From NCBI RefSeq assembly GCF_005154805.1, contig NZ_CP039727.1, positions 1,237,501 to 1,301,500 on the forward strand: a stretch of DNA of 64,000 bases, in the 5' to 3' direction. Below, piece after piece: positions 8,894 to 15,757 of the stretch. This stretch comes from Bacillus sp. S3. GTDB taxonomy: Bacteria > Bacillota > Bacilli > Bacillales > Cytobacillaceae. The notes under the pieces were generated by a model. The model was given only the letters and a program-made list of their open reading frames with translations. It searched no databases and was not told the origin of the DNA. The stretch's first letter is position 1, and every line of letters begins with the position of its first letter. The translations under genes and the position numbers were made by a program.

Positions 8894-8953
8894 AAAGGTG
8901 CCTGACACCATATTCTACTATTACCGTAGTGAAAAGGGTGTCAGGCGCCATGT
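8894..8953. repeat. GGTGCCTGACACC-type palindromic repeat pair
   Basis: GGTGCCTGACACC near 8897-8909 and GGTGTCAGGCGCC near 8938-8950 are inverted copies of each other, and each is itself nearly palindromic. The pair can form a hairpin between two convergent genes and probably acts as a terminator. The second arm overlaps the end of the next minus-strand gene and supplies its TGA stop. The unit is of a kind often dispersed in Bacillus genomes (recalled, not searched). Confidence 0.65.
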
Positions 8954-9195
8954 TTGCGTCTGTATATGAGCCAGTAGCTGCCACAGCCGGCGACGAATAA
9001 TAGGCCGACGGATACTGGGACAACGTAGTCCTTGAATGAAGGGTCAGTTATCTTGGTCTTTTTCGTATCATGGAACGTTTCCGCTTGCACGGTCTCGTTT
9101 TTTTGAATAGATTTTTCTGGCTGTGTAGTGGCAAATACATTTGTTCCATATAGAAAAAACAACAGCGAAGCGACAATAGAAATCTTATTAAACAT
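8941..9195 (-). CDS. small secreted/membrane-anchored protein of unknown function
   Basis: Hypothetical protein of 84 residues. It has an N-terminal signal peptide (MFNKISIVASLLFFLYGTNVFA), a hydrophilic Lys/Glu/Thr-rich middle of about 35 residues and a C-terminal membrane segment (PVSVGLLFVAGCGSYWLIY) followed by the basic tail RRKHGA. This is the layout of a small cell-wall-side protein held by a C-terminal anchor, but there is no LPxTG motif. ATG at 9193-9195 has GGAG 9 bases upstream. Its last residues and stop codon fall inside the GGTGTCAGGCGCC repeat. Function not recognised. Confidence 0.6.
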   Translation of the reverse strand: MFNKISIVASLLFFLYGTNVFATTQPEKSIQKNETVQAETFHDTKKTKITDPSFKDYVVPVSVGLLFVAGCGSYWLIYRRKHGA

Positions 9196-9382
9196 TATTT
9201 TCAACTCCGTTATATTGTTATCTTGCTGTTGTTCATTTTATCACCATTGATACAAGGGTGGTTTGATTTGCCTAAAATGTTCACAAACCTTTCAAAATTA
9301 TAGTTAAGCCTCATTTCCGTACAAATCCAGTATTCCCAGAGATTCGAGCCGCTTTTTTGTTGTTTATTCCTAAACTTCGTCA

Positions 9383-9396
9383 TTGATATAAATCAA
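9383..9396. promoter_or_regulatory. perfect FNR-type palindrome
   Basis: TTGATATAAATCAA is an exact match to the E. coli FNR consensus TTGAT-N4-ATCAA. It lies 61 bases before the DUF2249 gene, whose convergent neighbour is an FNR-type regulator. Bacillus-type Fnr sites (TGTGA-N6-TCACA) look different, so the site fits the regulator encoded here. Confidence 0.65.
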
Positions 9397-9457
9397 TTTC
9401 ACCTGAGGAATAGGATGCTAAACTTAAAGCAAACCATAACGAAGGAGTGCGGAACTG

Positions 9458-9706
9458 ATGTTTGAAATTATCGATAAAAAAGCTGTGATGGATATCCGGG
9501 AACGGGTTGCAAAGGGAGAGCACCCACGCAGAGAAATATTAAACTTTATTAAAGCAGCACCAGTGGGTACAATTTTCGAAATTCATTTGCCACATCGAGG
9601 TGAGCCATTAATTGCTAATTTGCAATCATTTGGCATGAACGTAATAGTCAATGAAATCGAACCGATGCATTTTCGGCTTATGGCTGTAAAATTGGAACAG
9701 TTTTAA
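9458..9706 (+). CDS. DUF2249 domain protein
   Basis: Protein of 82 residues. The core PVGTIFEIHLPHRGEPLIANLQ and the closing residues match DUF2249, a small fold often found next to anaerobic-respiration, nitric-oxide or hemerythrin genes; the biochemical role is unknown. The ATG follows GAAGGAG. Its TAA (9704-9706) overlaps the TAA of the convergent regulator gene (9703-9705 on the other strand). A perfect FNR-type palindrome lies upstream, suggesting induction at low oxygen. Confidence 0.75.
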   Translation: MFEIIDKKAVMDIRERVAKGEHPRREILNFIKAAPVGTIFEIHLPHRGEPLIANLQSFGMNVIVNEIEPMHFRLMAVKLEQF

Positions 9707-10407
9707 TCCATTTCAGCCATCTCTTTTAGCCGGTCCAGCTCTAGAATCTGTATTTGTCTACGTCCATCCATAGCAATTAGCTTTTGTGACATAAACGCTA
9801 ACAGCTTCCTGCTTACCGATTCTGGAGTTGTTCCGATAAAACTGGCCAAATCCTTCTTTGTGATTGGCAGAGTAAAAGCCCCGGTACGAGCCTTCATTTT
9901 ATCATGAAAAAGAATAAGTGCCCTTGCCAGCCGTTGTTCGACCTCCATTAAACTTAAAAATCCAACTGATTCATCGGCTTCATAGAGACGGTCATTAACT
10001 GCCAGTAAAAATCGGTAGGATAAATCCGCATTCTTCTCCATCGTCTTCAGAAAATCCTCTTTCTCGATATAACAAATAACTGTAGGGCTTCCAATGGCTT
10101 CAGCATTTACATAATGTTTTTCATTTCGAAGTAAGGAAAATAATCCAAAGAAATCCCCCGGAAACAGCAAACGGACAATTTGTTCTTTCCCTTCGGCTGA
10201 TGTTTTCGTTAATTTCATCAAACCTTCCTTTACAACAAATAATGTTTCGGAACACTCACCTTCACGAAATATAAATTCCCCTTTTGAAAAACGACGGCTT
10301 CTTGTGACTTTTTGTAATAATTGCAGGTCTTCCTTATCCATCCCTTTAAAAACGGGAACAGATGTGATGCATGAGGATTCATGCGAGCAACAATGTTCAC
10401 AGCCCAT
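9703..10407 (-). CDS. Crp/Fnr-family regulator with FNR-type [4Fe-4S] cysteines
   Basis: Transcription factor of 234 residues. The N-terminus starts MGCEHCCSHESSC, an array in which C3-x2-C6 and C7-x5-C13 mirror the Cys20-x2-Cys23-x5-Cys29 spacing of E. coli FNR; a further Cys in VICYIEKEDF (about residue 112) aligns with FNR Cys122. A cNMP-binding-type barrel follows, then a winged helix whose recognition helix reads TTPESVSRKLLAF with the ExxSR residues that read TTGAT half-sites. B. subtilis Fnr instead has its cysteines at the C-terminus. The ATG at 10405-10407 has AAAGGAG 10 bases upstream; an in-frame TTG further up would add MERSCGK. Probable oxygen sensor controlling the surrounding genes and itself. 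Confidence 0.82.
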   Translation of the reverse strand: MGCEHCCSHESSCITSVPVFKGMDKEDLQLLQKVTRSRRFSKGEFIFREGECSETLFVVKEGLMKLTKTSAEGKEQIVRLLFPGDFFGLFSLLRNEKHYVNAEAIGSPTVICYIEKEDFLKTMEKNADLSYRFLLAVNDRLYEADESVGFLSLMEVEQRLARALILFHDKMKARTGAFTLPITKKDLASFIGTTPESVSRKLLAFMSQKLIAMDGRRQIQILELDRLKEMAEMD

Positions 10408-10499
10408 TTTTCCACAACTCCTTTCCAATATTCTCTTTTTCTTAATATTAGCGGCTTCTGAGAATGAACGTAGTGATTTTCATCAATTCCTTGCATTTC

Positions 10500-10513
10500 T
10501 TGATGCAGGTCAA
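10500..10513. promoter_or_regulatory. FNR-like palindrome between fnr-type gene and flavodoxin
   Basis: TTGATGCAGGTCAA matches TTGAT-N4-ATCAA in nine of ten specified bases. It lies between the divergent regulator and flavodoxin genes and could serve autoregulation of the first and control of the second. Confidence 0.5.
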
Positions 10514-10519
10514 GGTTGA

Positions 10520-10534
10520 TGAGAATGATTTTCA
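10520..10534. promoter_or_regulatory. Fur box upstream of flavodoxin
   Basis: TGAGAATGATTTTCA matches the 7-1-7 Fur consensus TGATAATNATTATCA at all but two positions and is 35 bases before the flavodoxin start. Flavodoxins commonly replace ferredoxin under iron limitation, which supports the call. Confidence 0.65.
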
Positions 10535-10568
10535 TTACAATAAAAGAAAAACATGAGGTGATTTCACC

Positions 10569-11066
10569 ATGAATCCATCTTGTTTGATCGTTTATGCAAG
10601 TATGACAGGAAATACAGAGGAATTAGCTACTCTCATTTCGGAAGGTATTCAAAGTACCGGCACTACCGTCATGATCAAAGATATATTAGAAGTGGACGCA
10701 GCAGACCTAGAAAATTATGATGCAATATTGCTGGGCGCCTATACCTGGGGGGATGGAGACCTGCCAGATGAGTTTCTCGATTTCTATGATGAAATGGACC
10801 GTTTAAATTTAACAGGGAAAAGGGCGGCTGCCTTTGGCTCCTGTGACTCTTCATATGAGCATCGAGGGGGGGCGGTGGATATTTTAGCGGAAAAGCTCGC
10901 AGAACTAGGTGCAAATGTTATACATGAAGGATTAAAAATCGACCTTTCTCCCTCTGCTGCGGAAAGAGAACAATGTATAAAGTTTGGTCAATTCTTTAGC
11001 GGTAAATCATTTTTATCTAGTAAAGGAGGCAGTTTGAATGCGCATGATGGTATTGGCATTGAATAA
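10569..11066 (+). CDS. flavodoxin
   Basis: FMN-binding electron carrier of 165 residues. The phosphate loop is SMTGNTEELA near residue 11; LLGAYTWGDGDLPDEFLDFY supplies the 50s/90s flavin-stacking loops, and AAFGSCDSSYEHRGGAVD the third. It is 10-15 residues longer than usual short-chain flavodoxins because it reads through into the following HMA gene (overlap 11038-11066), so the last residues LNAHDGIGIE are probably non-conserved. ATG follows GAGGTG. A Fur box and an FNR-like site lie just upstream, pointing to expression under iron shortage and low oxygen. Confidence 0.88.
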   Translation: MNPSCLIVYASMTGNTEELATLISEGIQSTGTTVMIKDILEVDAADLENYDAILLGAYTWGDGDLPDEFLDFYDEMDRLNLTGKRAAAFGSCDSSYEHRGGAVDILAEKLAELGANVIHEGLKIDLSPSAAEREQCIKFGQFFSGKSFLSSKGGSLNAHDGIGIE

Positions 11067-11247
11067 TGTAGCCTGCACTGGCTGCATCCGCAAGATAAAA
11101 AAGCAAATTCAAAGGACCCACGGTATCGAAAAGGTAAGGATTGTAACCGGAACTGGGAAAATTCAAATTAACTTTGATGAACAGATCATTCAAACGGAGG
11201 ACATTAACCGAAGCCTAAATAAATGGACATTACGAACATTTGATTAA
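11038..11247 (+). CDS. heavy-metal-associated (HMA) domain protein, CopZ-like
   Basis: Protein of 69 residues with a ferredoxin-like HMA fold and the metal site NVACTGCIRKIKK (CxxC). It resembles copper chaperones, but the usual GMxCxxC context (Met before the first Cys) is replaced by NVACTGC, so the metal is uncertain. AAAGGAGG at 11023-11030 precedes the ATG. The gene overlaps the flavodoxin by 29 bases and must be co-transcribed and possibly translationally coupled with it; this ties it to the Fur/FNR-type control region. Confidence 0.75.
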   Translation: MRMMVLALNNVACTGCIRKIKKQIQRTHGIEKVRIVTGTGKIQINFDEQIIQTEDINRSLNKWTLRTFD

Positions 11248-11253
11248 CAACAG

Positions 11254-11287
11254 TCTGCTGCTCATATAAAAGAGCAGCAGATTTTTT
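11254..11287 (+). terminator. intrinsic terminator
   Basis: TCTGCTGCTC (11254-11263) pairs perfectly with GAGCAGCAGA (11272-11281), followed by TTTTTT, closing the flavodoxin-HMA operon. Confidence 0.88.
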
Positions 11288-11388
11288 GTTCTTTATAAGG
11301 AACGAAATAACTGTTATGTTGTATAATTGTTTATGCAGTAATAATTTTTTCCTCCCAGTAAAACACTAAGCAAAAAGGGGGGATTTCT

Positions 11389-12237
11389 TTGGAAAACAAG
11401 CAGGATAGTAAATATGAGGAATCTTTTCTCCCGATGACCTCAATTGGCAATGGGATTGGTATTGCGGTTTTGCCGGATGTTTATTGTTATACGGACCAAA
11501 TTGTCAATCTTGTCGTTATAGGAAATCCGAATGTGACAAATGAATTTGTCCTGATAGACACCGGGATGCCTAAGTCAGCGGGAGAAATAAAAGAAATGAT
11601 TCAAGAGCGTTTTGGCGAGGCAGCACGCCCGAAAGCGATTGTGTTAACCCACGGTCACTTCGATCATGCAGGGTCAATTGCCATGCTATTGGAGGATTGG
11701 GATGTACCCGTGTATGCCCATGAACTGGAACTGCCCTATTTAACCGGTAAGAAAGATTATCCACCAGGGGATCCAGATGTGGACAGCGGACTTGTTGCTA
11801 AGATGTCTCCGATATTTCCAAACCATGGGATAGATATTAGTGCCCATGTACAAAAGCTCCCGGAGGATGGGACGGTTCCGGCAATGCCGGACTGGAAATG
11901 GATATACACCCCAGGCCATACCCCAGGTCATATCTCCTTATTCCGAGAACAGGACGGTGCGTTAATTGCCGGGGATGCCTTTGTGACCGTTAAGCAGGAG
12001 TCGCTATATAAGGTGATAACTCAAACACAGGAAATCAGCGGCCCGCCGAAGTATTACACCACTGATTGGGATGCTGCCTATGAATCGGTGAAAAAGTTAG
12101 CGGGATTAAAGCCGCAAGTAGCGGTAACCGGACATGGACTTCCTATGAGCGGTGAAGAATTAATCGAAAATCTAACCTATTTAGTGGAGCATTTCGCTGA
12201 AATCGGCCGGCCTGATAGTGGCAGGTATGTTAATTAA
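11389..12237 (+). CDS. MBL-fold metallo-hydrolase
   Basis: Soluble protein of 282 residues of the metallo-beta-lactamase fold (glyoxalase II/YflN-type). The zinc-binding motif THGHFDHAGS (HxHxDH) lies near residue 85, followed by the third His in YTPGHTPGHISLF, the metal-bridging Asp in LIAGDAFVTV and the last His in VTGHGLPM. The TTG start at 11389 is preceded by AAGGGGGGAT. Substrate unknown; the family includes thioesterases, lactonases and glyoxalases. It stands alone. Confidence 0.82.
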   Translation: MENKQDSKYEESFLPMTSIGNGIGIAVLPDVYCYTDQIVNLVVIGNPNVTNEFVLIDTGMPKSAGEIKEMIQERFGEAARPKAIVLTHGHFDHAGSIAMLLEDWDVPVYAHELELPYLTGKKDYPPGDPDVDSGLVAKMSPIFPNHGIDISAHVQKLPEDGTVPAMPDWKWIYTPGHTPGHISLFREQDGALIAGDAFVTVKQESLYKVITQTQEISGPPKYYTTDWDAAYESVKKLAGLKPQVAVTGHGLPMSGEELIENLTYLVEHFAEIGRPDSGRYVN

Positions 12238-12362
12238 TATTCAAAGGCTGCTTGAAAAAGCGGCCAAAAATATACTTTCGTTGTTCTCTATAAAGAAAGT
12301 ATGAACAGATAAATTTATAGAAACACTTGTAATAGATAGACACTCTTTTAAGGGAGGGAGCC

Positions 12363-12662
12363 ATGAGACTCTGTTTATTCCTGCTAGTTGCCGGTATACT
12401 CGATGCTGTCCTGACTCATTTTGGAATTGCTTCTGGATTTGTTGAAGAAGGGAACCCGATGATGAAGCTTGTCATTGAACACAGTTGGTCCTTTTTTTAT
12501 TTTATTAAAATTTTCTTACCCCTTCTGCTGCTTGGTTTATTTTATCTCCGGCCTTTTAAAGGGTGGATTAAACGCCTAATCATCTCAACATGTGTCCTCT
12601 ACCTCTCTGTTCTTGTGTATCATATTGTATGGATTGCCCTCTACTTTCATACTTCAGCGTGA
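12363..12662 (+). CDS. DUF5658 family small membrane protein
   Basis: Membrane protein of 99 residues with three predicted membrane helices. The first two enclose the conserved GILDAVLTHFGIASGFVEEGNPMM, where an Asp/Thr pair and an E-x-NP motif are typical of DUF5658. Function unknown. GGAGGGAG precedes the ATG at good spacing. It is monocistronic. Confidence 0.7.
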   Translation: MRLCLFLLVAGILDAVLTHFGIASGFVEEGNPMMKLVIEHSWSFFYFIKIFLPLLLLGLFYLRPFKGWIKRLIISTCVLYLSVLVYHIVWIALYFHTSA

Positions 12663-12753
12663 ATCCATCTAGACACCCAATCGTTATTACGATAGTATCA
12701 ATACCATATTGAAAAACAAATAATAAGAAAAAGTGATAAATAAGGAGTAAAAG

Positions 12754-13899
12754 ATGTTAACTACATTAAAACCATTTTTGCAGGAGGCATGGGAAAAATC
12801 AGGTTTCCAAACGCCTACTTCCATCCAAGATACAGCAATTCCACTGATTCTAGAAAGTAAAGATGTCATTGCCGAGTCACCAACAGGAACCGGTAAGACA
12901 CTTGCTTATTTACTTCCATTATTAAACAGAATAGATGCAAATGTGCCGTCTTTACAGGCAATAGTGCTTGCCTCTTCGCAGGAGCTAGTCATGCAGGTCT
13001 ATCAGGAATTTCAAAAATGGTCGGAAGGCAGCGGGATTAGGGGCACCTCGATTATTGGCGGAGCAAACTTAAAACGGCAGCTCGAAAAATTAAAAAAGCG
13101 CCCGCATGTCATTTTTGCCACACCTGGCAGATTGTTGGAGCTAATCAAGCAGAAAAAAGTTAAAATGCACGAGGTAAAAATGGTTGTTCTTGATGAGGGA
13201 GATCAGCTTCTCATTCCCGAACATTTACACACGGTACAAACCATTGTAAAGTCGACAATGAGCGATCGCCAAGTTGTCTTATTTTCTGCAACGATGAAAC
13301 CAGTAACAGAAAAGCTGGCAAAGGAAATGACCAACGAACCTGAAGTTCTTCGTATTGAAAAAGATGAACTGGCTTCGTCAGGGGAAGTAGAGCACATTTA
13401 TTTTTCATGTGAGCCGAGAGATAAAATTAAACTGCTTGAAAAAATTGCCCGTTTAGCCAATAGCAAATCTCTCGCCTTTATTAACGATATTGGCGAAATT
13501 CAAGTGTTTAAAGAAAAATTGCTTTTTAAAGAATTATCTATCGGGGTCCTCCATAGTGACATGAAAAAGCTGGAACGTCAGGCCGCATTAAAGTCGTTCC
13601 GTGATGGAAAAATGAAAATGCTCATTGCTACAGATATTGCAGCCCGTGGACTGGATATCCAAGGGGTTACCCATGTTGTTCAGATTGATTCTCCAAAGGA
13701 CATTACACAATATGTCCATAGAGCAGGGAGAACTGGACGAATGGGGGCAAACGGTACGATTATCTCGCTTGTGACCGAACGTGAAGAACGAGAACTTAAG
13801 CGCTATTGTCGTGAGTTAACCATTCCGCTTGATAAAAGAGTGTTTTACCAGGGACAAATTGTTGCTGAAGAAGCAAGAAATCAAAAACAGAGAAGATAA
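12754..13899 (+). CDS. yfmL: DEAD-box-type RNA helicase, YfmL-like
   Basis: ATP-dependent RNA helicase of 381 residues, the size of the minimal B. subtilis helicase YfmL (linked to ribosome biogenesis and cold growth). Motifs in order: Q-motif region TPTSIQDTAIP, motif I SPTGTGKTLA, Ib TPGRLLELI, motif II VLDEGDQLL, motif III FSATMKP, motif V ATDIAARGLDIQG and motif VI YVHRAGRTGRMG. Motif II reads DEGD rather than DEAD, while the catalytic D and E are kept. There is no long RNA-binding C-terminal tail, only a short basic end. AAGGAG precedes the ATG. Confidence 0.85.
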   Translation: MLTTLKPFLQEAWEKSGFQTPTSIQDTAIPLILESKDVIAESPTGTGKTLAYLLPLLNRIDANVPSLQAIVLASSQELVMQVYQEFQKWSEGSGIRGTSIIGGANLKRQLEKLKKRPHVIFATPGRLLELIKQKKVKMHEVKMVVLDEGDQLLIPEHLHTVQTIVKSTMSDRQVVLFSATMKPVTEKLAKEMTNEPEVLRIEKDELASSGEVEHIYFSCEPRDKIKLLEKIARLANSKSLAFINDIGEIQVFKEKLLFKELSIGVLHSDMKKLERQAALKSFRDGKMKMLIATDIAARGLDIQGVTHVVQIDSPKDITQYVHRAGRTGRMGANGTIISLVTEREERELKRYCRELTIPLDKRVFYQGQIVAEEARNQKQRR

Positions 13900-13936
13900 A
13901 AGCGGCGGGGGTGTACTGCATCCCGCTGCTTTTTTG
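13898..13936 (+). terminator. intrinsic terminator
   Basis: AAAAGCGGCGGG pairs with CCCGCTGCTTTT around an 11-12 base loop, immediately after the helicase stop, then T residues. Confidence 0.8.
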
Positions 13937-13999
13937 TCGCGGCTAAAAGGGTTTCCAGATTCTTTCTAGAATTTGTAATGGAGAAACGGAGGGAGATGG

Positions 14000-15466
14000 A
14001 TGGAAAATCCTAAACTAAAAAGATATACCAACGAATGGCTTGAAGAGGTAACAATACGTGAAATTCAACAAAAATTGGAGAGCGGCGAGCTCTCATCTAA
14101 AGAACTGGTTTTAATGTATTTACATAGAATTTCACATTTTGATCAAAAGCTGCATTCAATCCTTGAAGTGAACCCGGATGCGCTGCAGATTGCAGAAGTG
14201 CTTGACGCGGAACGAAAAGAAACAGGGCCGCGCAGTGCATTACACGGCATCCCGATTTTACTAAAAGATAATATCGATACCCACGATAAAATGCATACGA
14301 GTGCCGGATCACTTGCGTTAAAAGATTCAATTGCCCTACATGATTCATTTGTCGCAGAACAATTACGAAAAGCAGGTGCGATTATTCTTGGAAAAACGAA
14401 TATGACTGAGTGGGCAAATTTCATGACAATTGGGATGAAAAGCGGCTATAGCTCAAGGGGAGGCCAAGTTCTGAATCCCTACGGGCAAGGGAAATTTGAT
14501 GTTGGCGGTTCCAGCTCAGGTTCTGGAGCGGCAATAGCTGCTAACTTTGCCGCGGCTGCAGTCGGAACGGAAACGTCTGGCTCCATACTAAATCCAGCTT
14601 GCCAGAATTCATTAGTAGGAATAAAACCAACAGTAGGTCTTATTAGTCGCAGAGGGATTATCCCAATTGCCCATACGCAGGATACAGCTGGACCAATGGC
14701 AAGAACAGTGGAGGATGCAGCCATACTGTTAAATGCCCTCTGTGGGAAAGATGAACAGGATCCGATTACCATGACAAATCCGTTTAGCGGCGATTTCGAC
14801 TTTACGGCATTTATTTTAAAGGAAGGACTTAAGGGAAAAAGAATCGGAATTGCTTCCGAAGGATTTATAGAGCTGCTCAGTAAAGAAAAGCAAGTGGTTG
14901 TAACGGCAGCCCTAGAAGTACTGAAAACGTCCGGAGCCGAAGTCATTGAGCACATTGAAATCCCATCAGCTAAAGCCGAGTGGAAATATGATGTATTAAC
15001 GTACGAATTTAAACCAGACTTAAATGCGTATTTAAATGGTCTCCATCCATCTGTACCGGTTAGGACATTAGCGGATCTAATCGAGTTCAATAAAAACGAT
15101 AAAGACAAAATGCTTAAATACGGCCAGGCCGTTCTGCTCGAATCCGAAAAGACAAGTGGTGCCTTAACGGAAGCTGCCTATTTCGCGGCATTAGAATTCG
15201 ACCTTTACCATTCGACAGAGCAAGGTATAGACTTTGTTTTGGAAAAATACGGGTTGGACGCGATTGTTTTTCCTAACGATGAAGGCTCGCATATAAGTGC
15301 CAAAGCCGGTTACCCAACAATTGCTGTTCCAGCCGGGTACACTTCTCTTGGGGAGCCGGTAGGAATTACCTTTGCCGGCACCGCCTATAGTGAGCCGCTT
15401 TTAATTCAATTAGCATATGCCTTTGAGCAAATGACAGGTCATCGCAGGACACCCATTCTGGAATAA
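14000..15466 (+). CDS. amidase-signature family protein
   Basis: Amidase of 488 residues. The Ser-cisSer-Lys triad is visible: Lys in GIPILLKDNID, the glycine/serine-rich signature VGGSSSGSGAAIAANFAAAAVGTETSGSI (cis-Ser and nucleophilic Ser), and GIKPTVGLISRRGIIP. The layout matches GatA-like amidases with an N-terminal helical leader (TIREIQQKLESGELSSKELV). It is not expected to be GatA itself because no gatC or gatB is adjacent and the sequence resembles the long-chain or peptide-amidase branch. ATG with CGGAGGGAG upstream. Substrate unknown. Confidence 0.85.
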   Translation: MENPKLKRYTNEWLEEVTIREIQQKLESGELSSKELVLMYLHRISHFDQKLHSILEVNPDALQIAEVLDAERKETGPRSALHGIPILLKDNIDTHDKMHTSAGSLALKDSIALHDSFVAEQLRKAGAIILGKTNMTEWANFMTIGMKSGYSSRGGQVLNPYGQGKFDVGGSSSGSGAAIAANFAAAAVGTETSGSILNPACQNSLVGIKPTVGLISRRGIIPIAHTQDTAGPMARTVEDAAILLNALCGKDEQDPITMTNPFSGDFDFTAFILKEGLKGKRIGIASEGFIELLSKEKQVVVTAALEVLKTSGAEVIEHIEIPSAKAEWKYDVLTYEFKPDLNAYLNGLHPSVPVRTLADLIEFNKNDKDKMLKYGQAVLLESEKTSGALTEAAYFAALEFDLYHSTEQGIDFVLEKYGLDAIVFPNDEGSHISAKAGYPTIAVPAGYTSLGEPVGITFAGTAYSEPLLIQLAYAFEQMTGHRRTPILE

Positions 15467-15521
15467 GTTTTTTTGAATTCATCCATACTATCTATGATTT
15501 CTCAAAAAGGAGATGGTATGT

Positions 15522-15656
15522 GTGGGAAGAACAAAACTAGGCAATGCCAATGCCCAGCGCAACAACAATGCAAAAAAGCCAATGAAGGAAAGCTCTGAAC
15601 TTGTTGAATTCACACCTGGTGAGCCTTTAAAACGAAATCGTCCGAATAGCAAATAA
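15522..15656 (+). CDS. small basic hydrophilic protein, possibly spore-related
   Basis: Short gene of 44 codons starting GTG at 15522 with AAGGAG at 15507-15512. The product is Asn/Lys/Arg-rich (MGRTKLGNANAQRNNNAKK ... GEPLKRNRPNSK), without hydrophobic segments. Its composition recalls minor small acid-soluble spore proteins, but I do not recognise the family. An alternative overlapping frame from ATG at 15518 gives only 26 cysteine-rich residues and is less likely. A strong terminator follows 7 bases later, which supports a real transcription unit. Confidence 0.6.
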   Translation: MGRTKLGNANAQRNNNAKKPMKESSELVEFTPGEPLKRNRPNSK

Positions 15657-15663
15657 ACAAGTA

Positions 15664-15692
15664 AACGCCTCCTACTAAGTATAGGAGGCGTT
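15664..15692 (+). terminator. intrinsic terminator
   Basis: AACGCCTCCTA (15664-15674) pairs perfectly with TAGGAGGCGTT (15682-15692), followed by a T-rich run. Confidence 0.85.
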
Positions 15693-15730
15693 AGTTGTTT
15701 TTTTAAAAGATAAGAAATTTCGACTTCGAG

Positions 15731-15757
15731 AATTGTCCAGGGTGCTTGCGCTTTTCT
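15731..15757. repeat. deleted remnant of the 147-bp structured repeat
   Basis: GAGAATTGTCCAG joined directly to GGTGCTTGCGCTTTTC reproduces only the outer ends of the longer element at 31833-31985 (GAGAATAGTCCAG ... GGAGCTTCCGCTTTG). It abuts the stop codon of the minus-strand oxidoreductase gene. Confidence 0.55.

Noticed and set aside
14479..15108. 209-codon open frame on the minus strand inside the amidase gene
   Set aside because: It lies wholly antisense to a well-supported amidase; its product is Ser/Pro/Thr-rich without family features and lacks a ribosome binding site.
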